Source: Verrucomicrobiota bacterium
Lineage (GTDB): Bacteria; Verrucomicrobiota; Verrucomicrobiia; CAIQCK01
Reading direction: 5' to 3'
Assembly (NCBI GenBank): GCA_016222825.1
Contig: JACRQF010000010.1
Span: 620,001 to 684,000 of the forward strand
DNA: 64,000 nt
Shown here piece by piece: positions 52,849-60,985 of the stretch. Position numbers and translations under genes: made by a program. The notes beneath the pieces are model-generated. The model was not told the DNA's origin. It saw only the letters and a list, made by a program, of their open reading frames with translations, and made no database searches. The stretch's first letter is position 1. Each line of letters starts with the position of its first letter.

Positions 52849-53301
52849 GCCGCAAGCGATGCCAGAGCTTAGTAGATGCGAGATAAGAGATGGAAGCCGG
52901 AAATCGGCAGTGGGGAGATGGAGGGACGACTGGTTGGGATATAACGCGTAATGCGCTGGACGCAAGGGGATGTCGGTCAGCCAGGCTGGCTGGGTATTTG
53001 CCATGCCCAACGAGCCATTGGCTGGGGCGGACGAGCTATCCGTCGAGGCCGATTTGAGCGTGATTAGGGCCGTTTGAGCGTAATTTGGCCAGGATTTGAG
53101 GTGCTGCGGAGGACTGTGGAGACCGACCCATCTGTCGTCTCTACGAGCCTCTGCGAGCCTCTGCGTCCTCCGCGTCTTTGCGTTAGGATGGCGGCAACTC
53201 AACGCAGAGGCGCAGAGGACACGGAGGGACGCAGAGTGGAAGTTCCCTTCGCTGGCACTCTTTCTTTCTCGTCGGCGATGGGCTTGAGTGTGAGCCGGTC
53301 G
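52849..53301. other. Spacer with inverted-repeat remnants, no gene seen
   Basis: About 450 bp without a credible gene. It holds a purine-rich stretch (GATAAGAGATGGAAGCCGG) near 52880, an imperfect TTTGAGCGTRATT direct repeat near 53055-53085, and an imperfect inverted repeat of CTCTGCGTCCTCCGCGTC and its complement (53150-53240), a type of repeat often scattered through large genomes. Confidence 0.55.
53150..53245. repeat. Imperfect CTCTGCGT-type inverted repeat
   Basis: The plus strand has GCCTCTGCGTCCTCCGCG and TCTTTGCGTTAGG at 53157-53185, answered by CAACGCAGAGGCGCAGAGGA and CACGGAGGGACGCAGAG at 53201-53240. The arms match only in part, with short insertions. It resembles a degenerate palindromic dispersed repeat. 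Confidence 0.6.
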
Positions 53302-53336
53302 CAAAAAAAGAGCGGCGGCAAGATTGCCGCCGCTCT
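53302..53336 (-). terminator. Rho-independent terminator of the Wza-like gene
   Basis: On the minus strand AGAGCGGCGGCAA (53336 to 53324) pairs with TTGCCGCCGCTCT (53321 to 53309) around a 2-nt gap, giving a 13-bp perfect stem with no more than a 4-base working loop, followed by a run of seven T (53309-53303). It lies 22 bp past the stop of the gene at 53359-54030, an ideal intrinsic terminator, and separates that gene from the spacer. Confidence 0.93.
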
Positions 53337-53358
53337 CAAGGGAAATGGTCGAGTTCGC

Positions 53359-54030
53359 TTAGAACCACGCGAACCGCTCGGGCACGTAGATGATGTCGTT
53401 GGCCTTGAGGTAGAAGGGGTCCACCTGCTGGCCTTCGAGGGCGAGCTTGAGGTTCAGGGAATAGTTCTTCACCTGGTTGTCCTCGTAGCGGATGACGGTG
53501 ACGGCGGCGGTGTTGGCCTTGCCAAAGTCGAAGCCGCCGCATTCCATGATGGCTTCGAGCGCGGTGATCGGGTGGTCGGAGAGGATTTTGCCCGGACGGA
53601 GGACGGCGCCGTTGACGTAGATCGGCAGGTTGGACGTGACGACGGTGACGTTGACCTCCTTGGAGACGATCTCGGAGGCGTAGAGCTTGACGAGGTTCTT
53701 CTCGAACTCGCCCGGGGTGAGGCCGGCGGCCTTGACCTCGCCAATGAGGGCGAGGGCCACCTTGCCGTCGCGGCGGATCTGCTGGGTCGTGTCGAGCGAC
53801 GGCGTGCCGGGGAAGGCGATTTTGATGGTGTCGCCCTCGCGGAGCTTGAGCGCACCGATGTAGCTGCTGACCTGTGTGATGACGGGAGGCTTGGGCGACT
53901 CGCAACCGGTGACGGCGACCATGATCGCCGCAGCCAGAAGCGCGCGCGCGACGAAGGGAAGTTGGGTCATCATGCCGAGCGTCTGTTTCACAGCAGCTCT
54001 GCGACCGGTTTCGTTAGATGCATTTTTCAT
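53359..54030 (-). CDS. Polysaccharide export lipoprotein, Wza/SLBB-type
   Basis: 223-aa outer-membrane lipoprotein candidate. ATG at 54030 has AAGGAAG upstream; a signal peptide (FVARALLAAAIMVAVTGC) ends in a lipobox VTGC. Residues about 55-130 are a poly_export domain (LREGDTIKIAFPGTPSLDTT, GEVKAAGLTPGEFEKNLVKL), and about 140-220 an SLBB domain (LPIYVNGAVLRPGKILSDHP). Such proteins form the outer-membrane channel for capsule or exopolysaccharide export. It stands alone here: no Wzc, Wzx or Wzy is nearby. Has its own terminator; promoter would lie in 54031-54273. Confidence 0.93.
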   Translation of the reverse strand: MKNASNETGRRAAVKQTLGMMTQLPFVARALLAAAIMVAVTGCESPKPPVITQVSSYIGALKLREGDTIKIAFPGTPSLDTTQQIRRDGKVALALIGEVKAAGLTPGEFEKNLVKLYASEIVSKEVNVTVVTSNLPIYVNGAVLRPGKILSDHPITALEAIMECGGFDFGKANTAAVTVIRYEDNQVKNYSLNLKLALEGQQVDPFYLKANDIIYVPERFAWF

Positions 54031-54273
54031 GTGTTGCTTCCTTACGCCCCGTTCACTTGGTTTGTATCGAGCGCCTCTAAAACCTCCATTAAGCACACTT
54101 GCCTGTTCCAGTTACAGTTTTCTCCTACAACATCGGAAGCCGTCAGGTCAACCTGTTTTTCACGGTAGTTTCGCACGCGGGTGGGCGTCTTGTTCAATTT
54201 CCCTTCAGTCGAACATTTTGCAAGCTTCGCGCGTCGGCTTTGAGGTAATCTCGCCGCCAACAAGGACTACTCT
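54031..54273. promoter_or_regulatory. Divergent intergenic region (promoters expected)
   Basis: 243 bp between divergent genes (Wza-like, minus; Gfo/Idh/MocA, plus), so it must hold two promoters. It is more AT-rich than the genes around (TTTTCTCCTACAAC, GTTTTTCACGGTAG). I cannot identify boxes with certainty. An AAGGA ribosome site lies just before the plus-strand ATG. Confidence 0.5.
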
Positions 54274-55602
54274 ATGAACACGTTATCACGGCGCGGTTTC
54301 ATCGGGAAAGTGGCGCTGGCGGGCGCGGCGCTGGGCTTCCCAAACATCATTCCGGCGACGGCTCTGGCGCGCGGTGGCAAGGCTTCGCCTAACAGCAAGG
54401 TCAACGTCGCGTTGATTGGTTGTGGCAGCCGGTCCAAATACGCGCTCACTTACAACCGCTATGAAAAGTCCGTGGTGGTCGCGGTCTGCGATCCCGTCAA
54501 GAGCCGGCGACTCACGCGAAAGCAGGAACTCAACGGCTGCGACGACTACGCCGACTTCCGCCAAGTGCTGGCCCGCAAGGACGTGGATGCGGTTCACATC
54601 GCGACCAGCGACCATTGGCACGTGCCGATCTCGATGATGGCCGCGCGCGCAGGCAAGGACATGTATTGCGAGAAGCCGCTCGGCATCAGCATTGAGCAGG
54701 ACAAGAAATCGCGCGCCATCGTCGAGAAACACAAGCGGATGTTCCAATACGGCGCGCAGCAGCGCTCCATCCAACACGTGCGGATGGGCATCGAGTTGGC
54801 GCTCAACGGCCACATCGGCGAGGTCAAAGAGGCTTTCGTCTGGGCACCGCGAGGTCACTCCGGCGGGACGCTCGAAAAGACGCCAGTGCCAGCGGACTTC
54901 GACTACGACATGTGGCTCGGCCCCGCGCCCAAGGCGCCATTCTGCGTGGATCGGTGCATGAACTCCGGCAGCGCGAGCAACGGCATCTTCCACATCCATG
55001 ATTACGCAATCGGTTTCGTGGCCGGCTGGGGCGCGCATCCGGCGGACATGTTGCAGTGGTGGCTGGATAACGCGGGCGTGCCGAACATGCCCGTGTCGTG
55101 CGAAGCCAAAGGCGTGATTCCCACGGAGGGACTCTTCAACACGCTGACCCACTGGGATGCTCAGTTCGTTTATCCGGGCGGCTTGAAGATGCGCTTCATG
55201 GACGACGAGACCGCCAACAAAGAGAAACCCCATCCTGGAGTCGCTGGCGGCCACGGCACGCTGTTTGTCGGCTCCGAGGGTTGGGTGCAGGTGAACCGTG
55301 GCGGTTGGATGACTTCCACGGAACAACTTCGCTTGAAAGCGAAGGACCCCGGCTCCAAACGCCTCCCGGTCAGCCGTGGTCAGATCGAGAACTTTGTTGA
55401 TTCCGTGCTGAGCCGCGAGCAGCCCGTGGACAATCTGCATTCGGCGGTCCGCTCGGACATTCTCTGCCATCTCATAGACATCAGCGTGCGGACTGGCAAG
55501 AAGCTCGAATGGGACAATAAGAAGGAGACGATTGTCGGCAACGCGAAGGCGGTCAAGATGATGTGCCGCGACATGCGCCGGCCGTGGAAGCTGGAAGCGT
55601 GA
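54274..55602 (+). CDS. Tat-exported Gfo/Idh/MocA-family oxidoreductase
   Basis: 442 aa. The N terminus has a twin-arginine signal (SRRGFIGKVALAGAALGFPN), so the enzyme is probably exported folded with its NAD(P) cofactor. Rossmann fold: VNVALIGCGSRSK, DVDAVHIATSDHWHV, and the EKPLGI motif with the catalytic Lys (about 129-134). A C-terminal alpha/beta domain ends in LCHLIDISVRTGKKLEW. Such secreted members are common in Planctomycetes and Verrucomicrobia and presumably oxidise sugars. It opens the last degradation cluster; AAGGA ribosome site. Confidence 0.94.
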   Translation: MNTLSRRGFIGKVALAGAALGFPNIIPATALARGGKASPNSKVNVALIGCGSRSKYALTYNRYEKSVVVAVCDPVKSRRLTRKQELNGCDDYADFRQVLARKDVDAVHIATSDHWHVPISMMAARAGKDMYCEKPLGISIEQDKKSRAIVEKHKRMFQYGAQQRSIQHVRMGIELALNGHIGEVKEAFVWAPRGHSGGTLEKTPVPADFDYDMWLGPAPKAPFCVDRCMNSGSASNGIFHIHDYAIGFVAGWGAHPADMLQWWLDNAGVPNMPVSCEAKGVIPTEGLFNTLTHWDAQFVYPGGLKMRFMDDETANKEKPHPGVAGGHGTLFVGSEGWVQVNRGGWMTSTEQLRLKAKDPGSKRLPVSRGQIENFVDSVLSREQPVDNLHSAVRSDILCHLIDISVRTGKKLEWDNKKETIVGNAKAVKMMCRDMRRPWKLEA

Positions 55603-55768
55603 TCGTGCTTCGGGTCGCCGGAGTTAGTGGTTTCAACGGCTGACGGTTGTGACCTGTTGGTTTTGCCAAGGCACGCTTCTTCCGCATACGAAAGTAATGT
55701 CAAGTTGTTGCGGATGGAAGCAGTGATGGTGTGGTAAAAGAAACCCCGCCAAACAAAACCAACCAGTC

Positions 55769-57457
55769 ATGAAACTGCACCTCATACTCATTGCCGTATT
55801 CTCATACATCATTTCATTCGCCTACGCCTCGGACGGGCCAGACAAGTTGCGCGTTGTGAATGGCGATTTCAGCGACCTCAGCGGGATGACCGCGAACGGT
55901 AGCGACGGCTGGTATGCCGGGTTGCCGAAGGGTTGGCTCGGATCGAGCGGCACCTACGCCGTCCACGCGAAGCGCAGCGCGACGCCGCCGTCGTGCAATC
56001 CGTCCAACCTTGGTTTCTTCCGCCAGAACGTCGGTGTCCTCGACAAGGCTTCGGACGTGACGCTCACGTTTGATATTTCCGAGCCGTGGAAGCCGGATGT
56101 GTTACTGAACGCCTCGATTCTCGACGCAAACCTCACGGAATTAGCCGCAGGCGATTTCAAGGTCGGAGCAAAACAGACGCTCGTGGCGCGGAATGTTCCG
56201 GCGGGGACGACGATCATCGTCGCGTTCCAAGCCGCGAAGTCCACGCCGGGGATCGATAACGTCTCCGTCGCGGTGGCAGCTTCGACCGGACCCGCCGCGC
56301 CCACGGCCAAAACCGAGGGGAAGATCACGGTGGCCAGTTATTATTTCGGCAACTACCACCCCGGCGACCCGCGCAACGTGAAGAGCAAGGGCAAGGATTG
56401 GTCCGAGTGGGAACTGGTCAAGGCGGCGCGGCCGCGGTTCCCCGGTCATCACCAGCCGAACGTTCCGCTTTGGGGCTACACCGATGAGTCGGACCCGAAA
56501 GCGATGGAGCAGAAAATCGCCGCCGCCGCCGACCACGGCGTGGATGCGTTCATCTTCGATTGGTATTACTACAACGACGGCCCGTTCCTCGACCGGCCGA
56601 TTGACATCGGGTTCCTGAAGGCCAAGAACAACAATCGCATCAAGTTCGCCTTCATGTGGGCCAACCACGACTGGCTCGAACTGCACCCCTACAAAAAGGG
56701 CGCGCCGCGCACGGTGTTGTATCCCGGCAAGGTGACGCCCGCGAATTTCGAGAAAATCTGCGACCACGTCATCCACGATTACTTCAAGCATCCGTCGTAT
56801 TGGAAAGTGGACGGCAAGCCCTATTTCTCGTTCTACGACCTGACCCGGCTGCTGGAGAATTTCGGTTCGGTGGAGGCGACGCGCGCCGGTCTGGATAAGT
56901 TCCGGGCGAAGGTCAAGGCGGCGGGCTTTTCCGGCCTGCACTTGAACGCTGTGGCGTGGGGGCGGCCCATCTTGCCCAACGAAAAAGTGCCGGTGGATTC
57001 CGCCAAGCTGGTGCGCGACCTCGGGTTTGATTCCGTCACGTCGTATGTGTGGATTCATCACGCGCAGATGCCGCAGCAGGCGACGGACTACAACGTGGTG
57101 CGCGACGCCTACTTCGCGTATTGGAACCGGGCGCTGAAGATGTTCGACGTGCCGTATTACCCGAACGTGACGATGGGCTGGGACTCCAGCCCGCGCGCGC
57201 ATCAGGACGACGAGTTCGGCAACTTCGGCTATCCGTTCACCAACACCATCGCCGGCAACACGCCGGAGCGGTTCAAGGAAGCGCTCGCGATGACCAAGCG
57301 CCGTCTCCTCTCGAAGCCCGGCGGCCCGCGCATCCTGAACATCAACTGCTGGAACGAATGGACCGAAGGCAGCTATCTCGAACCCGATCAGCGCAACGGC
57401 ATGAAATATCTCGAAGCCATTCGCGAAGTTTTCGGCACGGCCACCGCGGCGAAATGA
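55769..57457 (+). CDS. Secreted GH99-like (WbsX-type) protein
   Basis: 562 aa with signal peptide (LILIAVFSYIISFAYA). Residues about 25-170 are a beta-sandwich binding module; about 190-560 a GH99-like/WbsX barrel, with ASYYFGNYHPGDPRN, WGYTDESDPKAMEQKI, DAFIFDWYYYNDGPFLD and NCWNEWTEGSYLEPD. GH99 relatives are endo-alpha-mannosidases/mannanases, but WbsX-like proteins vary; the Glu in NEWTEG is a possible catalytic residue. The stop overlaps an ATGA of the downstream frame, so translation is probably coupled with the GH106 gene. Confidence 0.85.
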   Translation: MKLHLILIAVFSYIISFAYASDGPDKLRVVNGDFSDLSGMTANGSDGWYAGLPKGWLGSSGTYAVHAKRSATPPSCNPSNLGFFRQNVGVLDKASDVTLTFDISEPWKPDVLLNASILDANLTELAAGDFKVGAKQTLVARNVPAGTTIIVAFQAAKSTPGIDNVSVAVAASTGPAAPTAKTEGKITVASYYFGNYHPGDPRNVKSKGKDWSEWELVKAARPRFPGHHQPNVPLWGYTDESDPKAMEQKIAAAADHGVDAFIFDWYYYNDGPFLDRPIDIGFLKAKNNNRIKFAFMWANHDWLELHPYKKGAPRTVLYPGKVTPANFEKICDHVIHDYFKHPSYWKVDGKPYFSFYDLTRLLENFGSVEATRAGLDKFRAKVKAAGFSGLHLNAVAWGRPILPNEKVPVDSAKLVRDLGFDSVTSYVWIHHAQMPQQATDYNVVRDAYFAYWNRALKMFDVPYYPNVTMGWDSSPRAHQDDEFGNFGYPFTNTIAGNTPERFKEALAMTKRRLLSKPGGPRILNINCWNEWTEGSYLEPDQRNGMKYLEAIREVFGTATAAK

Positions 57458-57477
57458 TCTGCGTGGAAAACCGAGCC

Positions 57478-60400
57478 ATGAGGATGAAAGCAATGATCGT
57501 GCTGTCGGCGCTCTGCGCGCTAACAGGGATCGCGCCGGCTGCGGATGATCTGGCAAAGAACTTCGCCGCGCCGCCGCCCTCGGCCCGGCCGTGGGTGTAT
57601 TACTTCATCATGGACGGGAACCTCACGCGCGAGGGCATTACGGCGGACTTCGAGGCGATGGAACGCGCGGGCATCGGCGGCATGATTATCATGGAGGTCA
57701 ACGTCGGCGTCCCCCAGGGGCCGGTGAAGTTCATGAGCGCGGAGTGGCGGCAACTCTTCAAACACGCCGTGCGCGAGGCGGAGCGGCTGGGCTTGCAGAT
57801 CACGCTCAACGCCGGCCCCGGCTGGACCGGCAGCGGCGGGCCGTGGGTGAAGCCAGAGCAGTCCATGCAACACGTCGTCGCCAGCGTGGTCGAAGTCAGC
57901 GGGCCGGCGAAGTTCGACGCGACGCTGCCGCGACCGACACCGCGACCGGCCTACTTCGGGAACAAGGGGTTGCCGGAGGATATCCTGAAAGCGCAGGACG
58001 AGTTCTACGTTGACGTGGCGGTGCTGGCGGTGCCGAAGACGGACGACGCGCAACGGATTGCGGACATTGACGAGAAGGCGCTCTATCTTCGGCATCCTTA
58101 CACGTCGCGTCCGGGCACGAAGCCGTTTCTGCCAGCACCGGCGAACTTCCCTGCGCTGCCGGGGAACGCAGTCATCCCCGTCGACCACGTCATGGACTTG
58201 ACGGCGCGACTAGGCGCTAACGGGCGTCTCGTGTGGGACGTGCCTGCGAGCAACTGGACCATCCTGCGCTTCGGCCGCACCAGCACCGGCGCGAACACAC
58301 GCCCCGCGCCGGCAGCGGGACTTGGGTTGGAGTGTGACAAGTTCGACAAGGCCGCGCTTGATGCGCACTTCGAGAAGTTCATCGGCACGTTGTTGCGCGA
58401 GACTGGCGCGCGCGGCAAGTCGCACGACAAAGGCTGGACGTCGCTGCACATTGACAGTTGGGAGATGGGCGCGCAGAACTGGAGCGGCGCGTTCCGCGAT
58501 GAGTTCAGGAAACGGCGCGGCTACGATCCGCTGCGCTACCTGCCGGCGGTGACGGGCCGCGTGGTGGAGAGCCTTGAAGTGTCGGAGCGGTTCCTCTGGG
58601 ATCTGCGGCGAACCGCGCAGGAACTGGTCATCGAGAACCACGCGCAGCATCTCAAGGTGCTTGGCCGCCGCCACGGCTTGGGACTTTCCATCGAGCCCTA
58701 CGACATGAATCCGTGCGCCGACTTGAGCCTCGGTGCGGTGGCCGACGTGCCGATGTGCGAGTTCTGGCTCTACGGGTTCAATTCCTTCTTTACCGTGGCG
58801 GAGGCTGCCTCCATCGCGCACACCTGCGGCCGGCGAGTTGTGGCTGCGGAAGCGTTCACCTCCAGCGCAGCGGAGCGGTGGCAGGCGCATCCGGCTTCGA
58901 TGAAGGCGCTGGGCGACTGGGCGTTCTGCGCGGGCGTTAATCGCATCGTGTTCCACCGCTACCAACACCAGCCGTGGCTGGACCGCGGGCCGGGCATGAC
59001 GATGGGGCCGTATGGCGTCCACTGGGAGCGCACGCAGACGTGGTGGGAGATGGTGCCGGCTTATCACGCTTATCTCTCTCGCTGTCAGTTCATGTTGCGC
59101 CGGGGCCTGCCCGTGGCCGACGTGCTCTACCTCGCTGCCGAGGGCGCGCCGCATGTGTTTCGCGCGCCGAGTTCAACGACGCGCGGCAATCCGCCCGACC
59201 GGCTCGGTTACAACTTCGACGGCATCGCGCCGGAGACGCTGCTGGCACGCGTGTCGGTGAAGGACGGCAGGTTGGTGTTGCCCGATGGGATGAGCTACCG
59301 CGTGCTTGTCCTGCCCGAGCGCGAGACGATGACGCCGGCGCTGATGCGCAAGGTGAAGGACCTGGTCGAAGCCGGTGCCACGGTCATTGGCCCGCGTCCG
59401 CTGAAATCGCCGAGTCTGGAGAACTACCCGAAGTGCGATGGCGAGGTGAAGAGCATTGCCAGCGAACTGTGGGGCGATTGCGACGGCAGGACGATCAAGG
59501 AGCGCGCGCAGGGGAAAGGACGGATCGTGTGGGAGTATCACCGGCAGGCAGCCGCCATACAGGAAACGAAGAACCCCTTGGAGCAGGCAAAGTGGATCTG
59601 GCACAAGGAAGCAAAACCCGGAATGAGCGCGCCGGTCGGGAAGCGTTGTTTCCGCCGCTCCTTCACGCTGGAAGCTGCTGCGCGGATCGAGTCAGCACGC
59701 GTGTTCATGACAGCGGATAACGCCTTCAAGTTGACCGTTGACAATCGCAGTGCTGGCAGTGGCGACAATTTCCACGATGTCCGCGAACTTGATGTGGCCG
59801 GTCTCCTCAAGCCGGGCGCGAATGGACTGACCGTCATCGCGGAGAACGGTGGCGACGCGCCGAACCCGGCGGGCCTGATCGGAGAGCTCGTCATCAAGTT
59901 CCGAGATGGCAGCTTGCTCGAAGTGCCCACAGACCGGCAGTGGCAGAGCGCGCTGACAGTGGAGGCCGGTGTTTGGACTCCCGCGCTGGAACTTGGCCCG
60001 GTGGGCATGGCTCCGTGGAAGCTGAGCGGCAGACCCACACCTCCGGAGCCTGATCAGTATGGCGACTTCGCAATTGTCACGGATGTCCTACAGAAGATGA
60101 ATGTCGTGCCGGATTTCGAGTCCGATGTCCCTTTGCGTTACACGCACCGCTGTGATGGAGCGACCGACATCTATTTCGTGGCCAACCCGGAAGACCGCGA
60201 TGTGAAAGCCGTGTGTGTGTTTCGCGTTAGTGGCAGGCAGCCGGAGTTTTGGTGGCCCGACACCGGCCGCACAGAGCTTGCCACCGCCTATGAGATGAAA
60301 GACGGTTGCACGACGTTGCCGCTGCGGTTTGATCCGTGCGGCTCGATGTTCGTGGTGTTTCGGAAAGAGGCAAGAGGCAAGAGGCAAGAGGCGAGCGGAA

Positions 60401-60978
60401 CGAATTCGCGGGAGTTCAAACCATTGCGTGAGATCAGCGGTCCGTGGGAAGTCACCTTCGACCCGAAATGGGGCGGTCCGGCAAAGCCGATGACGTTCGA
60501 GAAGCTCGAAGACTGGAGCAAGCGACGGGAAGACGGCGTCCGCTTCTACTCCGGCGCGGCGGTCTATCGCACTTCCTTCCAATCCAAAATCCAAAATCCC
60601 AAATCCAAAATCTTCTTAGACCTCGGCCGCGTCGCCATCATGGCCGACGTGACGCTCAACGGCAAACCACTCGGCATCCTTTGGAAGCCGCCATTCCGCG
60701 TGGACGTGACTGACGCGCTCAAGGCCGGCGAGAACAAGCTCGAACTCCGCGTCGTCAACCTCTGGATCAACCGCATGATCGGCGACGAGCAGTTGCCCGA
60801 AGACAGCGACCGTAACCCCGGTGGCAACCTCAAGTCATGGCCCGCGTGGCTCGTCGAGGGCAAACCCAGCCCGACTGGCCGCTACACGTTCACAAGCTGG
60901 CGGCTCTGGAAGAAGGACGATCCGTTGGTAGAATCCGGCCTGCTCGGCCCGGTAACGCTGGAGATGGTGGCGCGGTGA
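57478..60978 (+). CDS. Secreted GH106 alpha-L-rhamnosidase-like enzyme
   Basis: 1,166 aa; signal peptide MKAMIVLSALCALTGIAPAA. ATG 57478 is chosen; ATG 57454 overlapping the previous stop is an alternative for coupled translation. The N-terminal barrel has ARPWVYYFIMDGNLTREGI and GIGGMIIMEVN, with LHIDSWEMGAQNWSG in the catalytic region. A jelly roll (about 700-830; WIWHKEAKPG) and a C-terminal GH2-type sugar-binding domain (LDLGRVAIMADVTLNGKPLG) are those of GH106. Two repeats are inserted in frame: KEARGKRQEASGT (60363-60402) and QSKIQNPKSKI (60580-60612), both at domain borders. GH106 hydrolyses terminal alpha-L-rhamnose in pectin-like or ulvan-like glycans. Confidence 0.88.
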   Translation: MRMKAMIVLSALCALTGIAPAADDLAKNFAAPPPSARPWVYYFIMDGNLTREGITADFEAMERAGIGGMIIMEVNVGVPQGPVKFMSAEWRQLFKHAVREAERLGLQITLNAGPGWTGSGGPWVKPEQSMQHVVASVVEVSGPAKFDATLPRPTPRPAYFGNKGLPEDILKAQDEFYVDVAVLAVPKTDDAQRIADIDEKALYLRHPYTSRPGTKPFLPAPANFPALPGNAVIPVDHVMDLTARLGANGRLVWDVPASNWTILRFGRTSTGANTRPAPAAGLGLECDKFDKAALDAHFEKFIGTLLRETGARGKSHDKGWTSLHIDSWEMGAQNWSGAFRDEFRKRRGYDPLRYLPAVTGRVVESLEVSERFLWDLRRTAQELVIENHAQHLKVLGRRHGLGLSIEPYDMNPCADLSLGAVADVPMCEFWLYGFNSFFTVAEAASIAHTCGRRVVAAEAFTSSAAERWQAHPASMKALGDWAFCAGVNRIVFHRYQHQPWLDRGPGMTMGPYGVHWERTQTWWEMVPAYHAYLSRCQFMLRRGLPVADVLYLAAEGAPHVFRAPSSTTRGNPPDRLGYNFDGIAPETLLARVSVKDGRLVLPDGMSYRVLVLPERETMTPALMRKVKDLVEAGATVIGPRPLKSPSLENYPKCDGEVKSIASELWGDCDGRTIKERAQGKGRIVWEYHRQAAAIQETKNPLEQAKWIWHKEAKPGMSAPVGKRCFRRSFTLEAAARIESARVFMTADNAFKLTVDNRSAGSGDNFHDVRELDVAGLLKPGANGLTVIAENGGDAPNPAGLIGELVIKFRDGSLLEVPTDRQWQSALTVEAGVWTPALELGPVGMAPWKLSGRPTPPEPDQYGDFAIVTDVLQKMNVVPDFESDVPLRYTHRCDGATDIYFVANPEDRDVKAVCVFRVSGRQPEFWWPDTGRTELATAYEMKDGCTTLPLRFDPCGSMFVVFRKEARGKRQEASGTNSREFKPLREISGPWEVTFDPKWGGPAKPMTFEKLEDWSKRREDGVRFYSGAAVYRTSFQSKIQNPKSKIFLDLGRVAIMADVTLNGKPLGILWKPPFRVDVTDALKAGENKLELRVVNLWINRMIGDEQLPEDSDRNPGGNLKSWPAWLVEGKPSPTGRYTFTSWRLWKKDDPLVESGLLGPVTLEMVAR
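60363..60402 (+). repeat. AGAGGCA-repeat insert in GH106 gene
   Basis: AAAGAGGCAAGAGGCAAGAG and GCAAGAGGCGAGCGG show four tandem AGAGGCA-type units. They encode KEARGKRQEASG without breaking the frame, between two domains. The purine bias differs from the rest of the gene. Confidence 0.75.
60580..60612 (+). repeat. AATCCAAA-repeat insert in GH106 gene
   Basis: AATCCAAAATCCAAAATCCC then AAATCCAAAATC: four tandem units in the domain where the other GH106 members pass straight from a strand to LDLG. In frame it encodes QSKIQNPKSKI. AT-rich in a GC-rich gene; probably an inserted dispersed repeat that is tolerated at the surface. Confidence 0.78.
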
Positions 60979-60985
60979 GGAGGAC

